Source: an uncultured Sphaerochaeta sp. (GTDB taxonomy: Bacteria > Spirochaetota > Spirochaetia > Sphaerochaetales > Sphaerochaetaceae). From it: a stretch of 64,000 nt of DNA. Location: contig NZ_OY781063.1 of NCBI RefSeq assembly GCF_963676285.1, forward strand, positions 1,984,001-2,048,000, read 5' to 3'. A program made the position numbers and the translations under genes. The notes beneath the pieces were generated by a model. It made no database searches and was not told where the DNA came from. It saw only the letters and a program-made list of their open reading frames with translations. Positions 1 through 7,762 of the stretch are shown piece after piece. Position 1 is the stretch's first letter, and the number at the start of each line of letters is the position of its first letter.

Positions 1-318
1 CAGTATGGTGGTGGGCTGAGATGTGATGGCAGCAACCTCACTGGGGGACTGGGTAAAGGCAACCGTCTCTGCAAAGGTATCCCCCGCCCCAATATTGGTG
101 ACAACTGTTCTGTTTCCCCAGAAATCGTGACGGACGATATTCACTGATCCTTGCAGTACGATTCCCATTTCATCGGTGAAATCCCCTTCATCAATGATGG
201 TGTAGTCCTTGGGGAAATTGCTGGTCCTGCTTTTCAAGCAGCCAAGCAAGTGGGGCAGTTCCTGTGCTCCTATCTGTTTGAAGAGATGAGAATGATGTAT
301 TACCTCGTAGATGTTCAT
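1..318 (-). CDS. Crp/Fnr family transcriptional regulator (partial, 3' end outside window)
   Basis: The first 106 codons of a minus-strand gene are visible, starting at ATG 318 and running off the left edge in frame. The protein begins MNIYEVIHHSHLF and contains a cyclic-nucleotide-binding-type beta roll, with recognisable pieces IIDEGD, GIVLQGSVNIVR and GAGDTFAET. That is the effector domain of the Crp/Fnr family. The helix-turn-helix that should follow lies outside the window, so the subfamily and any cofactor cannot be read. No cysteine cluster of the FNR type is visible at the N-terminus. It is divergent from a ferredoxin gene at 407 with only 88 bases between, so it probably controls that gene and itself. 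The family is fairly certain; the regulon is inference. Confidence 0.8.
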   Translation of the reverse strand, partial: MNIYEVIHHSHLFKQIGAQELPHLLGCLKSRTSNFPKDYTIIDEGDFTDEMGIVLQGSVNIVRHDFWGNRTVVTNIGAGDTFAETVAFTQSPSEVAAITSQPTTIL

Positions 319-334
319 AAACCACCTTGTATTT

Positions 335-350
335 TGTTGCAAATCCAACA
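335..350. promoter_or_regulatory. Inverted repeat between crp/fnr-type gene and ferredoxin gene
   Basis: TGTTG and CAACA form a perfect inverted repeat separated by six bases (CAAATC). It sits in the 88-base divergent gap. The arm length and six-base spacer suit a Crp/Fnr-type dimer, so it is a candidate operator for the neighbouring regulator. The assignment is inference. Confidence 0.4.
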
Positions 351-406
351 TATCAATAGATGAGCACATGGTATCATAACCCATATAACAAGACAATGGA
401 GTCAAT

Positions 407-1108
407 ATGATCAGACAGATGATAACTATAGATGAAGAGCTTTGTAATGGGTGTGGTTTGTGCGTGAGTGCATGCCAAGAGGGAGCAATTGGTCTGGTAA
501 ACGGAAAAGCGGTACTTCTTAGGGAAGATTACTGTGACGGGTTGGGCAATTGCCTACCAGTCTGCCCAACTGGAGCAATCACCTTCGAAGAGCGAGAGGC
601 TCCTGCATTTGACCACGAGGCGGTGGAGAAGTTCATGGAAGCGGATAAGCCGGTATTCAGCTGCCCTGGAAGCCAGATCAAGGTGATGAAGCAGGAAGAA
701 AAGGAAGAACCTGTCTCACAAAATACGAATGCTGCACCCCAACAGAGCCAGCTCCGTCAATGGCCGGTACAGATCAAGCTGGCTGCCCCGAATGCTGGGT
801 TCTTCAACAATGCTGACCTGCTTATTGCCGCTGACTGTGCAGCCTACGCCTATGGTGATTTCCACAACACGTTCATCAAGAACAGGGTCACCCTCATTGG
901 CTGCCCCAAGCTCGATGCAGGTGACTATGCAGAGAAACTTACCGAAATCTTTACCAATCATGATATCAGGAGCGTTACTGTTGCAAGGATGGAAGTGCCT
1001 TGCTGTGGAGGGCTCGATGGTGCAGTGAAGCGTGCTATCACAGCCAGCGGGAAGATTATCCCCCTTGCCGTGGTAACACTCTCCACAGAAGGGGAAATTC
1101 TCCGCTAG
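407..1108 (+). CDS. Dicluster 4Fe-4S ferredoxin with cysteine-containing C-terminal domain
   Basis: A 233-residue electron carrier. Residues 8-60 form a bacterial ferredoxin module. The first motif is complete (CNGCGLCVSAC), while the second is CDGLGNCLPVCP, in which the middle cysteine of the usual CxxCxxC is replaced. That DGLG variant recurs in a recognised group of anaerobe ferredoxins. A variable linker (about residues 80-125) leads to a C-terminal domain with further cysteines (ADCAAYAY, IGCPKLD, VPCCGGLDG), so more metal or disulfide chemistry is possible. The ATG at 407 has GGAG five bases upstream; the next ATG (416) is too far from it. The gene is divergent from a Crp/Fnr regulator, an arrangement often seen for redox or nitrosative stress genes. 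The physiological partner is unknown. Confidence 0.85.
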   Translation: MIRQMITIDEELCNGCGLCVSACQEGAIGLVNGKAVLLREDYCDGLGNCLPVCPTGAITFEEREAPAFDHEAVEKFMEADKPVFSCPGSQIKVMKQEEKEEPVSQNTNAAPQQSQLRQWPVQIKLAAPNAGFFNNADLLIAADCAAYAYGDFHNTFIKNRVTLIGCPKLDAGDYAEKLTEIFTNHDIRSVTVARMEVPCCGGLDGAVKRAITASGKIIPLAVVTLSTEGEILR

Positions 1109-2214
1109 AAGATCCAGGAAGCTCCAAGGGTCAAGGAGATACGTTCATCAATTGGCCCAATAGTAGGATGGATAACTTGGTTATTCCAACTGAACAAATC
1201 TCCTTTCTCTCCTACTGGAGCACTGAGGAAGCCTAGGAGGCTGAAGCCTTCAAGGACTGCCCAGTTTACCCCGAGTGTTGCATTGAATGAGAGGTCCAAC
1301 GGGCTGATGATCGTCCTCAGGGACCAGGAGAGACTGGAAGAAGGTGTGTATACCACCTCAGGGTAGAGAAGCAGTGGACAATCTGCATCACTTTGGCTCT
1401 CTAGTTTCCAGTTCCCTGCAGGGCGGGTAAGGAATTCCAGTCGGAGGGATAGGTTCTTATCATTCTCCAGATACTGGATGTGGAACAATCCACCGGTAAT
1501 TACCCAGGAATCCAGTGTTTCTTCGCCAATATCTCCACTCTGTGGAATGGCTAGGGAAGAGGACAGGTACCAGTCCGGTCCAATATTCCCCTGCAGGCTT
1601 ATATAGGGTTTATGCAGGCGTTCACTCTCATAACTGGTGAGATAGCCTGCTTCCACCTTGGTCTCCTGAACTGTGGTATAGAAACGAGCCCCTCCTCCCA
1701 AATGTTCAATCTTCATGTCCGGCGAAGGGAGTACTACAGCCTCAGCAAAGCTGAAGAACCCCAGGGGATAGTTCAGGCTTACCAGGAGACCTGTTTCGCT
1801 ACGAAGCTCTGATTGGGTCAATGTAACAGAGGTGTCATTGCTGCCGTAGAGCACATCCCCAGCATTGAAAAGCATTCCATCACCCCAGGAGAGGCGGGTT
1901 TTTCCTGCCGTCAGGCGGACTGAAGGGAAACGAGCCTTGAAGTAAGCCTTGTGAAGGATTTCTTCATAGATTGCATCAGGAGTAGTACTCAGATTTGTTG
2001 GGGTTTTCAGGACTACTTCCCCGCGTACATTGCCACTCCTTCCTGAGCTGATCGAGAGACTGAGTGCGGGAGCCATTGTCTCATTCCACTGGCTAGTGTT
2101 TGGCGTATAGCTGATTGCACTGAGTAATTGCATCTCCACTACTGGGTTTTCTGCTGCGCTCAAGGTCATCCCAATACATAGGATGAGTGATAGGAGTAGT
2201 GACTTTCTTACCAT
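1105..2214 (-). CDS. Outer-membrane beta-barrel protein of ABC/LolA-like export operon
   Basis: A 369-residue secreted protein with a signal peptide (MVRKSLLLSLILCIGMTLSAAE) and alternating hydrophobic/polar strands throughout. It ends in LTLGASWIF, a terminal phenylalanine typical of BAM-assembled barrels. A central segment (GKTRLSWGDGMLFNAGDVL) resembles the WG...DVL motif of DUF1302-type barrels and has a counterpart in the barrel at 15791-17038. It is the last gene of the operon starting at 7634 and overlaps the LolA-like gene by seven bases. GGAG lies eight bases before the ATG. Its 3' end overlaps the convergent ferredoxin gene by four bases. The role as outer-membrane partner of the upstream ABC transporter is inferred from position. 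Confidence 0.65.
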   Translation of the reverse strand: MVRKSLLLSLILCIGMTLSAAENPVVEMQLLSAISYTPNTSQWNETMAPALSLSISSGRSGNVRGEVVLKTPTNLSTTPDAIYEEILHKAYFKARFPSVRLTAGKTRLSWGDGMLFNAGDVLYGSNDTSVTLTQSELRSETGLLVSLNYPLGFFSFAEAVVLPSPDMKIEHLGGGARFYTTVQETKVEAGYLTSYESERLHKPYISLQGNIGPDWYLSSSLAIPQSGDIGEETLDSWVITGGLFHIQYLENDKNLSLRLEFLTRPAGNWKLESQSDADCPLLLYPEVVYTPSSSLSWSLRTIISPLDLSFNATLGVNWAVLEGFSLLGFLSAPVGEKGDLFSWNNQVIHPTIGPIDERISLTLGASWIF

Positions 2215-2951
2215 GTCAGATTCTCCAAGGTGAATAGGTTTCTATCGAGTGCGATGTCTACTTCCAAGGTTTCGAGGGTCATCCAGGTTGCACTGTTACT
2301 CTTCATCGCATCCTCGATACGGGTTTCTTTTGGGAGGGTTCTTCCATCTACCACCAGGGTATCGAGTACTTCCATCTCCTTGAGCAGGCGACCGTGACTG
2401 GTGGAGTACTCACCTTTCCACGTCAGGAAGGTCTCCTTGTCCACCCAGATCTTCTGGACAGGGTAGGCAACCTGCCTTGTCTTAGCCGTTAGGGTCAGAA
2501 TATGGCAATCCCTTCCATTGATGGTCTCACTGCCATCAAGTGTCACAGTATAGTCATCAAGGGTGGTTTTCTCTTCCGTCATATCCTCATAGGAGAGATC
2601 GCTGCCAAGTACTGATTGTCTTAGTGCTGCGCCTTGCAGCCTGATCAACTCCTCGGCATCAGGGTAGAAAAGATAGAGGCTTCCCTTGGTTCTGAGTATC
2701 TTCTGTCCCCGTTCAGCAATACTAGTGAATTCAATAAGCGAATCGGTTGTGCCTCGTGACCAAGCCTTGAAGGTACTCTCCTTTGTTCCAAACCGATCTG
2801 TCGTTTTAATTGATCCGGTGGAGTAGGAGGTTTCAAAGGTGGCTTGTGCATCCATCTCCCTGACAATCTCCTCGGCTGTGATTGCGAACAGGGAAACAGG
2901 AAGCAAGAGTATGGTGAGTCCAAGCAGGACCATGATAATACGTTTAGACAT
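2208..2951 (-). CDS. LolA-like outer membrane lipoprotein-sorting protein
   Basis: A 247-residue periplasmic protein with a signal peptide (MSKRIIMVLLGLTILLLPVSLFA). The mature part matches the LolA-like fold used for carrying lipids or lipoproteins, with the landmark GSDLSYEDM near residue 115 and the run QKIWVDKETFLTWK, where a lipid-binding beta sheet is expected. The start at 2951 has GGAGG nine bases upstream; an in-frame codon at 2969 has no such site. The ATG overlaps the end of the FtsX-type permease by eight bases. The protein probably receives cargo from the ABC transporter encoded upstream and passes it to the barrel encoded downstream. The cargo is unknown. The paralogue at 17038 shares the GSDxSYxDM signature. 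Confidence 0.75.
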   Translation of the reverse strand: MSKRIIMVLLGLTILLLPVSLFAITAEEIVREMDAQATFETSYSTGSIKTTDRFGTKESTFKAWSRGTTDSLIEFTSIAERGQKILRTKGSLYLFYPDAEELIRLQGAALRQSVLGSDLSYEDMTEEKTTLDDYTVTLDGSETINGRDCHILTLTAKTRQVAYPVQKIWVDKETFLTWKGEYSTSHGRLLKEMEVLDTLVVDGRTLPKETRIEDAMKSNSATWMTLETLEVDIALDRNLFTLENLTW

Positions 2952-4179
2952 AGCGTAGTGCCTCCACAATTTCTATTTTTGAAGCTTTTCTGGATGGAAT
3001 GAGCGTAGAGAGCGATGAGATGATGATCGCGTAGATCCATACAAAGAGAGCGGTGAACCAGTTGACCCGAGGGAAGAGAATGGAGGATATCTCCATATCG
3101 ACACCACTCATCGCCTCAGTGAAATTGATTCCAGTCTTACTGAGTATGAAGACGATCAAGACTCCAACGAGTGTACCGATCGTAGAACCGGCGATGCTGA
3201 TGAAGGTACCTTCCAAGAGGAAAAGCCTGGTGAGCTCCTTCCCCTGCATTCCCAGGGCACCCAAGGTTCCAATCTCACGAACTCTCTCATAGATAACCAT
3301 CATGGTGGTATTGATGATGACCGTACTTCCCAGAACAAAGAAGATGGCTCCCATCACGTAATAGATGAACTTGGCAATGGAGAGGAATGTATACATCATA
3401 TTCAGATCCTTCCATGCCCGTGTTTCAGTCTTAAGGGAAAGTTGTTTCTGAAGGGCCGTTTCCACTGCATTGGCTACATCTCTTTCTTTGTATCCATTCT
3501 CGGTGAGAAGCAGTATTTCCTGGGTATGGCCATCCATCCTCAGGAGGTATTGGGCTCGATCAATGGGAACATACACCGTCTTGGCACTCAGGCCTCCCAC
3601 TGGGAAGGCTGCAATACCAACAATGGTAAATGTCATGGCATTGGAACCTCTCAGTGCAGTGGATGTGAGCATGGTCACCTTGTCCCCCAATGCGAGACCA
3701 AGGTCATGGGCAAGGAATTTTCCCATCAAGAGCTCATTGGCTCCGGATTCAGGGATTCTCCCTTCGTCCACGATGGCTGGGAAGTCAATGAAGGCCTGCT
3801 CCGTGTTGAAGTCAACACCAACTCCCATGGCTCCATTGTTTTTCTCGTCAATATACAGGTTTGCAGGAAAGTTGATCCGCGGCGTAGCCGCCTCCACTCC
3901 CTCGACAGCAGAGGCAACAGAGATCACTTTCTCGGTGTCCAAGCTTAGATGCAGAGGGTTGTATCGTTCATACTTCTCAAAATCTGCATGTCTGATCCTT
4001 ACCTCTCCGGTGTAATAGCTGGTTAGGTTGGTCGCCATATCTGTTTCCATGGTTTCAAGCAAGGCCAACAGTGCCATGATTGCCATTGCTGAGACAGCAA
4101 TTGCTACAGCAGAGAGGATGGAGCGACGGAGATTTCTGAACACATTGCGAAAAGCTACAGCTGGTAATTTTATCGTCAT
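2944..4179 (-). CDS. ABC transporter permease, FtsX/LolC/MacB type (second of pair)
   Basis: A 411-residue inner-membrane protein with the MacB/LolCE layout: a transmembrane helix near residues 20-45, a large periplasmic domain (about 50-265), then three helices near 275-300, 325-350 and 375-395. The FtsX signature MMVIYERVREIGTLGALGM is clear. It is not closely identical to its neighbour at 4189, so the pair probably makes a heterodimer like LolC/LolE. AGGAG sits six bases before the ATG. Members of this superfamily act as mechanotransmitters that extract lipoproteins or other membrane-bound substrates rather than pump through a channel. With the LolA-like gene next, lipoprotein or lipid extraction is the best guess. 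Confidence 0.8.
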   Translation of the reverse strand: MTIKLPAVAFRNVFRNLRRSILSAVAIAVSAMAIMALLALLETMETDMATNLTSYYTGEVRIRHADFEKYERYNPLHLSLDTEKVISVASAVEGVEAATPRINFPANLYIDEKNNGAMGVGVDFNTEQAFIDFPAIVDEGRIPESGANELLMGKFLAHDLGLALGDKVTMLTSTALRGSNAMTFTIVGIAAFPVGGLSAKTVYVPIDRAQYLLRMDGHTQEILLLTENGYKERDVANAVETALQKQLSLKTETRAWKDLNMMYTFLSIAKFIYYVMGAIFFVLGSTVIINTTMMVIYERVREIGTLGALGMQGKELTRLFLLEGTFISIAGSTIGTLVGVLIVFILSKTGINFTEAMSGVDMEISSILFPRVNWFTALFVWIYAIIISSLSTLIPSRKASKIEIVEALRYV

Positions 4180-4188
4180 CGTCTTCTC

Positions 4189-5436
4189 CTATTGATGGTG
4201 CAAACATGTGGGGATGTCGAGTTTCAGAGCCCTTCTAATGGGAAGAACTGCTACAAGCATGGAGAGGAGTATACCGGCAGTGAATGCCTTCAGTATGGTG
4301 GTGAAGTTCCATGCTCCCCGCATGACACTCGAAATCCTGAATCCTATATCCATGTCCCTGAACATAAAACCAAAATCGAAGCCAGTGTTCACCAGATAGA
4401 TATTTACCAGACTTCCCAGTGCTATCCCCACGACTGAACCAATGAGTCCGATACCTCCGGCCTCAAAGAGGAAGGAGAGAAGGATATCACGGTCCCTCAT
4501 ACCGAGAGCACGCATCATGCCAAGCTCTCTCATTCTCTCATACATCGCCATCAACATCGTGTTTGAAACACCGACAGCTGCAATGATGAAGACAAGGAAG
4601 AGAATCATCCCGGTTCCCCCTTGCTTTGCCTCCACCAGTGCCAGGTAGTCTCGAGCAAGATCCTCCCAGGTAAATACGCTGAACCCTTCAGGGAGTTTTT
4701 CTTGCAAGGTGGCTTTTGCTTGTTCAAGGTTGGTTTTCTCAGGGAGGACGATATCGATACTTGTTACCGAGTTCTCCATCCCTAGATAGGTACCAGCTGC
4801 ATCAATATCCATCATGATGAGTGTTCGGTTCACATTGGGGTTTGGACAGTTAACGATACCGACAATTTGCATGTCGAAGGCCTCGTAGAAGCCTCCCTTT
4901 CCCCTGGTGAGGAACGTAACCCAGTAACCGACCTCTGCACCTATGTCCTCAGCAAACCAGCTGCCCAGTACCACTCCGTCCATCTCCCCCGGTTCAAGGT
5001 GTCGTCCTTCCACCAAGGTATCTTCGAAACGATAGACCTCAAAATCTTGTTCAGGATCGATGGCAGTCACTTTGACACTCATATTGCCGTCTTCACCAAA
5101 ATCATCACTATAGAGAATCATATCAGCGGCGAAGGTTGTTCTCACGGTCGCCACCCCTTGTTCTTCCTCTACCAATGGGATGAGGGATTCAGGATTCTCG
5201 ATGCTGGCCTCTAGAGGGAGATATGCACGATCCTCCCAATAACCATCAGCATAGATACGAAGAGAGGCTGTCTCATACCAACGGAGGTTGCGCATCGATT
5301 CCAGCGTAGCTCCCCCGAGAATGGAATCAACGATGATGTACATCATCAACCCAACTGCGATGGCCACCGATGTGATAATTGTACGTCGCTTGTATCGGCT
5401 GAGATTCTTCGCTGCCAATTGCAGGATAAATTTCAT
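4189..5436 (-). CDS. ABC transporter permease, FtsX/LolE/MacB type (first of pair)
   Basis: A 415-residue permease. It has an N-terminal helix (about residues 18-42), a long periplasmic domain, and three C-terminal helices with the FtsX motif MLMAMYERMRELGMMRALGM. The ATG at 5436 is used in a TGATG overlap with the stop of the ATPase gene and has GGAG six bases upstream. A GTG one codon earlier is too close to that site. It ends nine bases before the second permease. Together with the ATPase (5436-6122) this makes a complete LolCDE-like or MacB-like machine, but unlike MacB the ATPase and permease are separate proteins. Confidence 0.8.
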   Translation of the reverse strand: MKFILQLAAKNLSRYKRRTIITSVAIAVGLMMYIIVDSILGGATLESMRNLRWYETASLRIYADGYWEDRAYLPLEASIENPESLIPLVEEEQGVATVRTTFAADMILYSDDFGEDGNMSVKVTAIDPEQDFEVYRFEDTLVEGRHLEPGEMDGVVLGSWFAEDIGAEVGYWVTFLTRGKGGFYEAFDMQIVGIVNCPNPNVNRTLIMMDIDAAGTYLGMENSVTSIDIVLPEKTNLEQAKATLQEKLPEGFSVFTWEDLARDYLALVEAKQGGTGMILFLVFIIAAVGVSNTMLMAMYERMRELGMMRALGMRDRDILLSFLFEAGGIGLIGSVVGIALGSLVNIYLVNTGFDFGFMFRDMDIGFRISSVMRGAWNFTTILKAFTAGILLSMLVAVLPIRRALKLDIPTCLHHQ

Positions 5437-6122
5437 CACTGTCTCCTTTCGTCACTGACGATAGCCCCGTCATGCAGTTGCACAAGGCGTGAGGCGTAGT
5501 CCATGACCATCTGGTCGTGCGTGGAGAAGATGAACGTGGTATGATATTTCTCGTTCATGTGTTTCATCAGTTTGAGAATCTCTTCACCAGTCTTGGAATC
5601 CAGATTGGCAGTCGGCTCATCAGCGAGGATGATCTGTGGGTTCTTTACAAGCGCTCTGGCGATGGCTATTCTCTGCTGCTGTCCACCGCTGAGCTTGGCG
5701 GGACGTCGGTCCTCCATCCCCTCCAGACCAACTTCCTTGAGTACCTCATAGGTGCGTCTCTTGACCTCGCTCTCGCTGATATCAAGCAAGGAGAGTACAA
5801 AGCTGACATTCTCGTAGGCAGAGAGGACTGGGATCAAGTTGTAGGTCTGGAAAATGAAACCAAGATTATTTCTCCTGAATGCTGTTTTCTCTACCTTGTC
5901 CATGGTACTGATTGCATCATCATTGATGAAAATTTCTCCCTCATCCAATCCATCTATACAACCAATAAGATTGAGCAACGTGGTCTTTCCAGATCCTGAG
6001 GGCCCTGCAATGGAGAGAAACTCACCTGCTTCAATATCCAGGGAGACTTTTTTCAATGCCTTGACTACCGTTTCACCTGTCTTGTAGTTTCTCGATACTT
6101 TTTCAATTCTGATCATGCTCAT
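5436..6122 (-). CDS. ABC transporter ATP-binding protein, LolD/MacB family
   Basis: A 228-residue nucleotide-binding subunit. Visible motifs are Walker [10 protein letters not shown] (about residue 40), Q-loop FQTYNLIP, signature LSGGQQQR, Walker [13 protein letters not shown] and the switch histidine in STHD. The spacing and the phrase RNNLGFIFQ are typical of the LolD/MacB/FtsE group. It overlaps the end of the SPFH gene by 20 bases, so translation is probably coupled. AAGGAAG precedes the start at 6122; a second ATG six bases downstream is also possible. It powers the two permeases that follow. Confidence 0.88.
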   Translation of the reverse strand: MSMIRIEKVSRNYKTGETVVKALKKVSLDIEAGEFLSIAGPSGSGKTTLLNLIGCIDGLDEGEIFINDDAISTMDKVEKTAFRRNNLGFIFQTYNLIPVLSAYENVSFVLSLLDISESEVKRRTYEVLKEVGLEGMEDRRPAKLSGGQQQRIAIARALVKNPQIILADEPTANLDSKTGEEILKLMKHMNEKYHTTFIFSTHDQMVMDYASRLVQLHDGAIVSDERRQ

Positions 6123-7215
6123 CTTCTGTTACTTCCTTCTCACTGTTTCGTTTTGCCTGTTCGACTTTTTGCATTGCCGCTGTACCCATAACCGCCCCAA
6201 AATCCATATGTTCCAGAATAGAGGCCGGCATCAGCATCATTGAGTTGTTCTGCCTTATTCCCTCATACACCATATTCATCGACCGGAGTTGTAGTGCGAT
6301 CGGGTCATTGGCATATTCAGCTGAAGCCTCAGTAAATTTCTTTGCAATCTCCACTTCTGCAGCACCCAGTATGATTCTCGACTCCTTCTCACGCTCAGCC
6401 TGTGCTTGCTTGCTCAGTGCATCCTCCAGTTCCTTGGGGATGATGATATCGGTAATCTCGATCGAGAGAATGGTAACACCCCATGGATTGGTCTTGGCGT
6501 CCAGTGCTTGCTGTATCTCCCTTCCGAGCTCTTCACGTTCGCTGAGTAGGCTTCTTAGGTAGTGCTTGCCGATTGAATCGCGGAGTGCTGTCTGAGCCGA
6601 CAGTATGACCGCTTCAGTATAATCCTCTACTTCCAGGATGGCCTTCTTTGCATCCCAGATCATCCAGAATGCCAAGGCATCCACATGGACAGGGACCGTA
6701 TCCTTGGTGAGTGTTTTCTCCGCGCTGAAGTCAGTTGCCCTGATACGCGTATCGATGAACTCAGCAGCCCGGTCGATCAAGGGGATAAGGAAAAAGAGTC
6801 CAGGTCCCCTGACTGTCTGAAACTTACCCAATCTCAGAATGATGACCTTGTCCCAGTGGTAGACCAACTGGAAAGAGGATGAGATGAGAAGCCCGAGCGA
6901 GGAGAGGGCGGTAATAGGATAAAGATAGAGAGAGAGTTCCCCAATCACATAGACCCAGAGAATCAGAATGATCGCCATCACCAACGACCACAAGGGGAAT
7001 AGTGCGATGACAATAGCTGCTGCAAATGTCGCTGTGCTCACCAAGACAAGCGCCTCATGTGGCATGGAAGGGTAGAGCAAGAGTTGAAGGATAGCTCCTC
7101 CAGCGAGAAAGAGAGCCAACACCAAGAAGGAGAGTGCTCCGTAGTTGAAGTCCTTCTTTAAAACGAATCCCTTCATGTTCTTGATACGTTCAATTTTTTT
7201 CTTGTACAGGTTCAT
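6103..7215 (-). CDS. SPFH/band 7 domain protein (slipin/stomatin-like)
   Basis: A 370-residue membrane protein. Three or more hydrophobic segments fill residues 25-115, followed by an SPFH domain (about 120-300) with the slipin landmarks GKFQTVRGPGLFFLIP and RIRATDFSAEKTLTKDTVPV. A helical region with the usual QAQAEREKESRIILG coiled-coil stretch comes next. Slipins typically have one membrane hairpin, so the long polytopic N-terminus here is unusual. It lies between the GntR regulator (two-base gap) and the ABC ATPase. SPFH proteins form membrane scaffolds, and here it may organise the export machine. AGGGG precedes the ATG. It often pairs with NfeD proteins elsewhere, but none is present. 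Confidence 0.82.
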   Translation of the reverse strand: MNLYKKKIERIKNMKGFVLKKDFNYGALSFLVLALFLAGGAILQLLLYPSMPHEALVLVSTATFAAAIVIALFPLWSLVMAIILILWVYVIGELSLYLYPITALSSLGLLISSSFQLVYHWDKVIILRLGKFQTVRGPGLFFLIPLIDRAAEFIDTRIRATDFSAEKTLTKDTVPVHVDALAFWMIWDAKKAILEVEDYTEAVILSAQTALRDSIGKHYLRSLLSEREELGREIQQALDAKTNPWGVTILSIEITDIIIPKELEDALSKQAQAEREKESRIILGAAEVEIAKKFTEASAEYANDPIALQLRSMNMVYEGIRQNNSMMLMPASILEHMDFGAVMGTAAMQKVEQAKRNSEKEVTEDEHDQN

Positions 7216-7217
7216 GA

Positions 7218-7634
7218 TTATTCCCCTTGTGTATGTACTTCATTTCCCATGTCCTTGATTGCCGCAATCAACTCGTTCGGCTGGAAGCCATAGGAGGAAG
7301 CTTTTGTGATATATTCCTTGGTGATCTGGGAAAGGATACGTTCCCGTTCAATCCCATCAATACTGACTTCCTTGTCACTGATGAAGGTTCCTGAACCTTG
7401 TTGTGTCACCACGATATTTCTGATTTCCATCTCTGCGTATGCTCTGGCAACCGTGTTCGGGTTTACGCTTAAATCCACCGCAAGGGCTCGAACAGTAGGG
7501 AGCTGAGCGCCTTTTCCCAATCTTCCATCGGCAATGGCCATCTCCACTTGGAATATGATCTGTTTATAGAAGGGCACTCCACTTTTCACGTCTAGGCTGA
7601 ATTCCAATCCAGGTTCAATCTTGGCCATCACCAC
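7218..7634 (-). CDS. GntR family transcriptional regulator, YtrA type
   Basis: A 138-residue protein with a winged-helix domain (residues 10-80: PFYKQIIFQVEMAI, LPTVRALAVDLSVNPNTVARAY, TQQGSGTF) and a short C-terminal tail. That size and the absence of a large effector domain define the YtrA subfamily, which usually controls its own ABC-transporter operon. It is the first gene of the operon running to 1105. The start is ambiguous: codons GTG-GTG-ATG are in series at 7634-7626, and GAGG six bases before the first GTG favours 7634. A strong promoter overlapping an inverted repeat lies directly upstream, consistent with autorepression. Confidence 0.85.
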   Translation of the reverse strand: MVMAKIEPGLEFSLDVKSGVPFYKQIIFQVEMAIADGRLGKGAQLPTVRALAVDLSVNPNTVARAYAEMEIRNIVVTQQGSGTFISDKEVSIDGIERERILSQITKEYITKASSYGFQPNELIAAIKDMGNEVHTQGE

Positions 7635-7649
7635 CTATTTCCTCACTTC

Positions 7650-7685
7650 TTGTACTATTGTACTGGTGTATTAGTACAATGTCAA
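7650..7685 (-). promoter_or_regulatory. Promoter and putative YtrA-type operator for the 7634-1105 operon
   Basis: On the minus strand TTGACA (complement of 7680-7685) is followed after exactly 17 bases by TACAAT (complement of 7657-7662), a near-consensus sigma-70 promoter. Arms TTGTACTA (7650-7657) and TAGTACAA (7672-7679) form a perfect 8-base inverted repeat enclosing the -10 box and most of the spacer. The TTGTAC element also recurs at 7658-7663. A GntR dimer bound here would block the polymerase. The promoter is read directly; the operator role is inference. Confidence 0.7.
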
Positions 7686-7710
7686 CAATTTCATAATTCT
7701 GTTCAGAAAC

Positions 7711-7739
7711 AAAAGAGCTGCCTCCCGTAGGAAGCAGCT
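7711..7739 (-). terminator. Intrinsic terminator after pirin gene
   Basis: Read on the minus strand, AGCTGCTTCC pairs with GGAGGCAGCT (one G-U pair) around a TACG tetraloop, followed by CTTTTG. It lies 24 bases past the pirin stop codon and upstream of the next operon's promoter, so it separates the two transcription units. Confidence 0.75.
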
Positions 7740-7762
7740 TACATGCTTGTTTACTTGTTTTA

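Noticed and set aside
151..363. 70-codon plus-strand frame at the left edge
   Set aside because: The opposite strand encodes an unmistakable Crp/Fnr sensor domain in the same stretch.
3442..4015. Two overlapping plus-strand open frames of 168 and 181 codons
   Set aside because: Both are antisense to the FtsX-type permease and read as low-complexity Ser/Pro-rich products typical of shadow frames.
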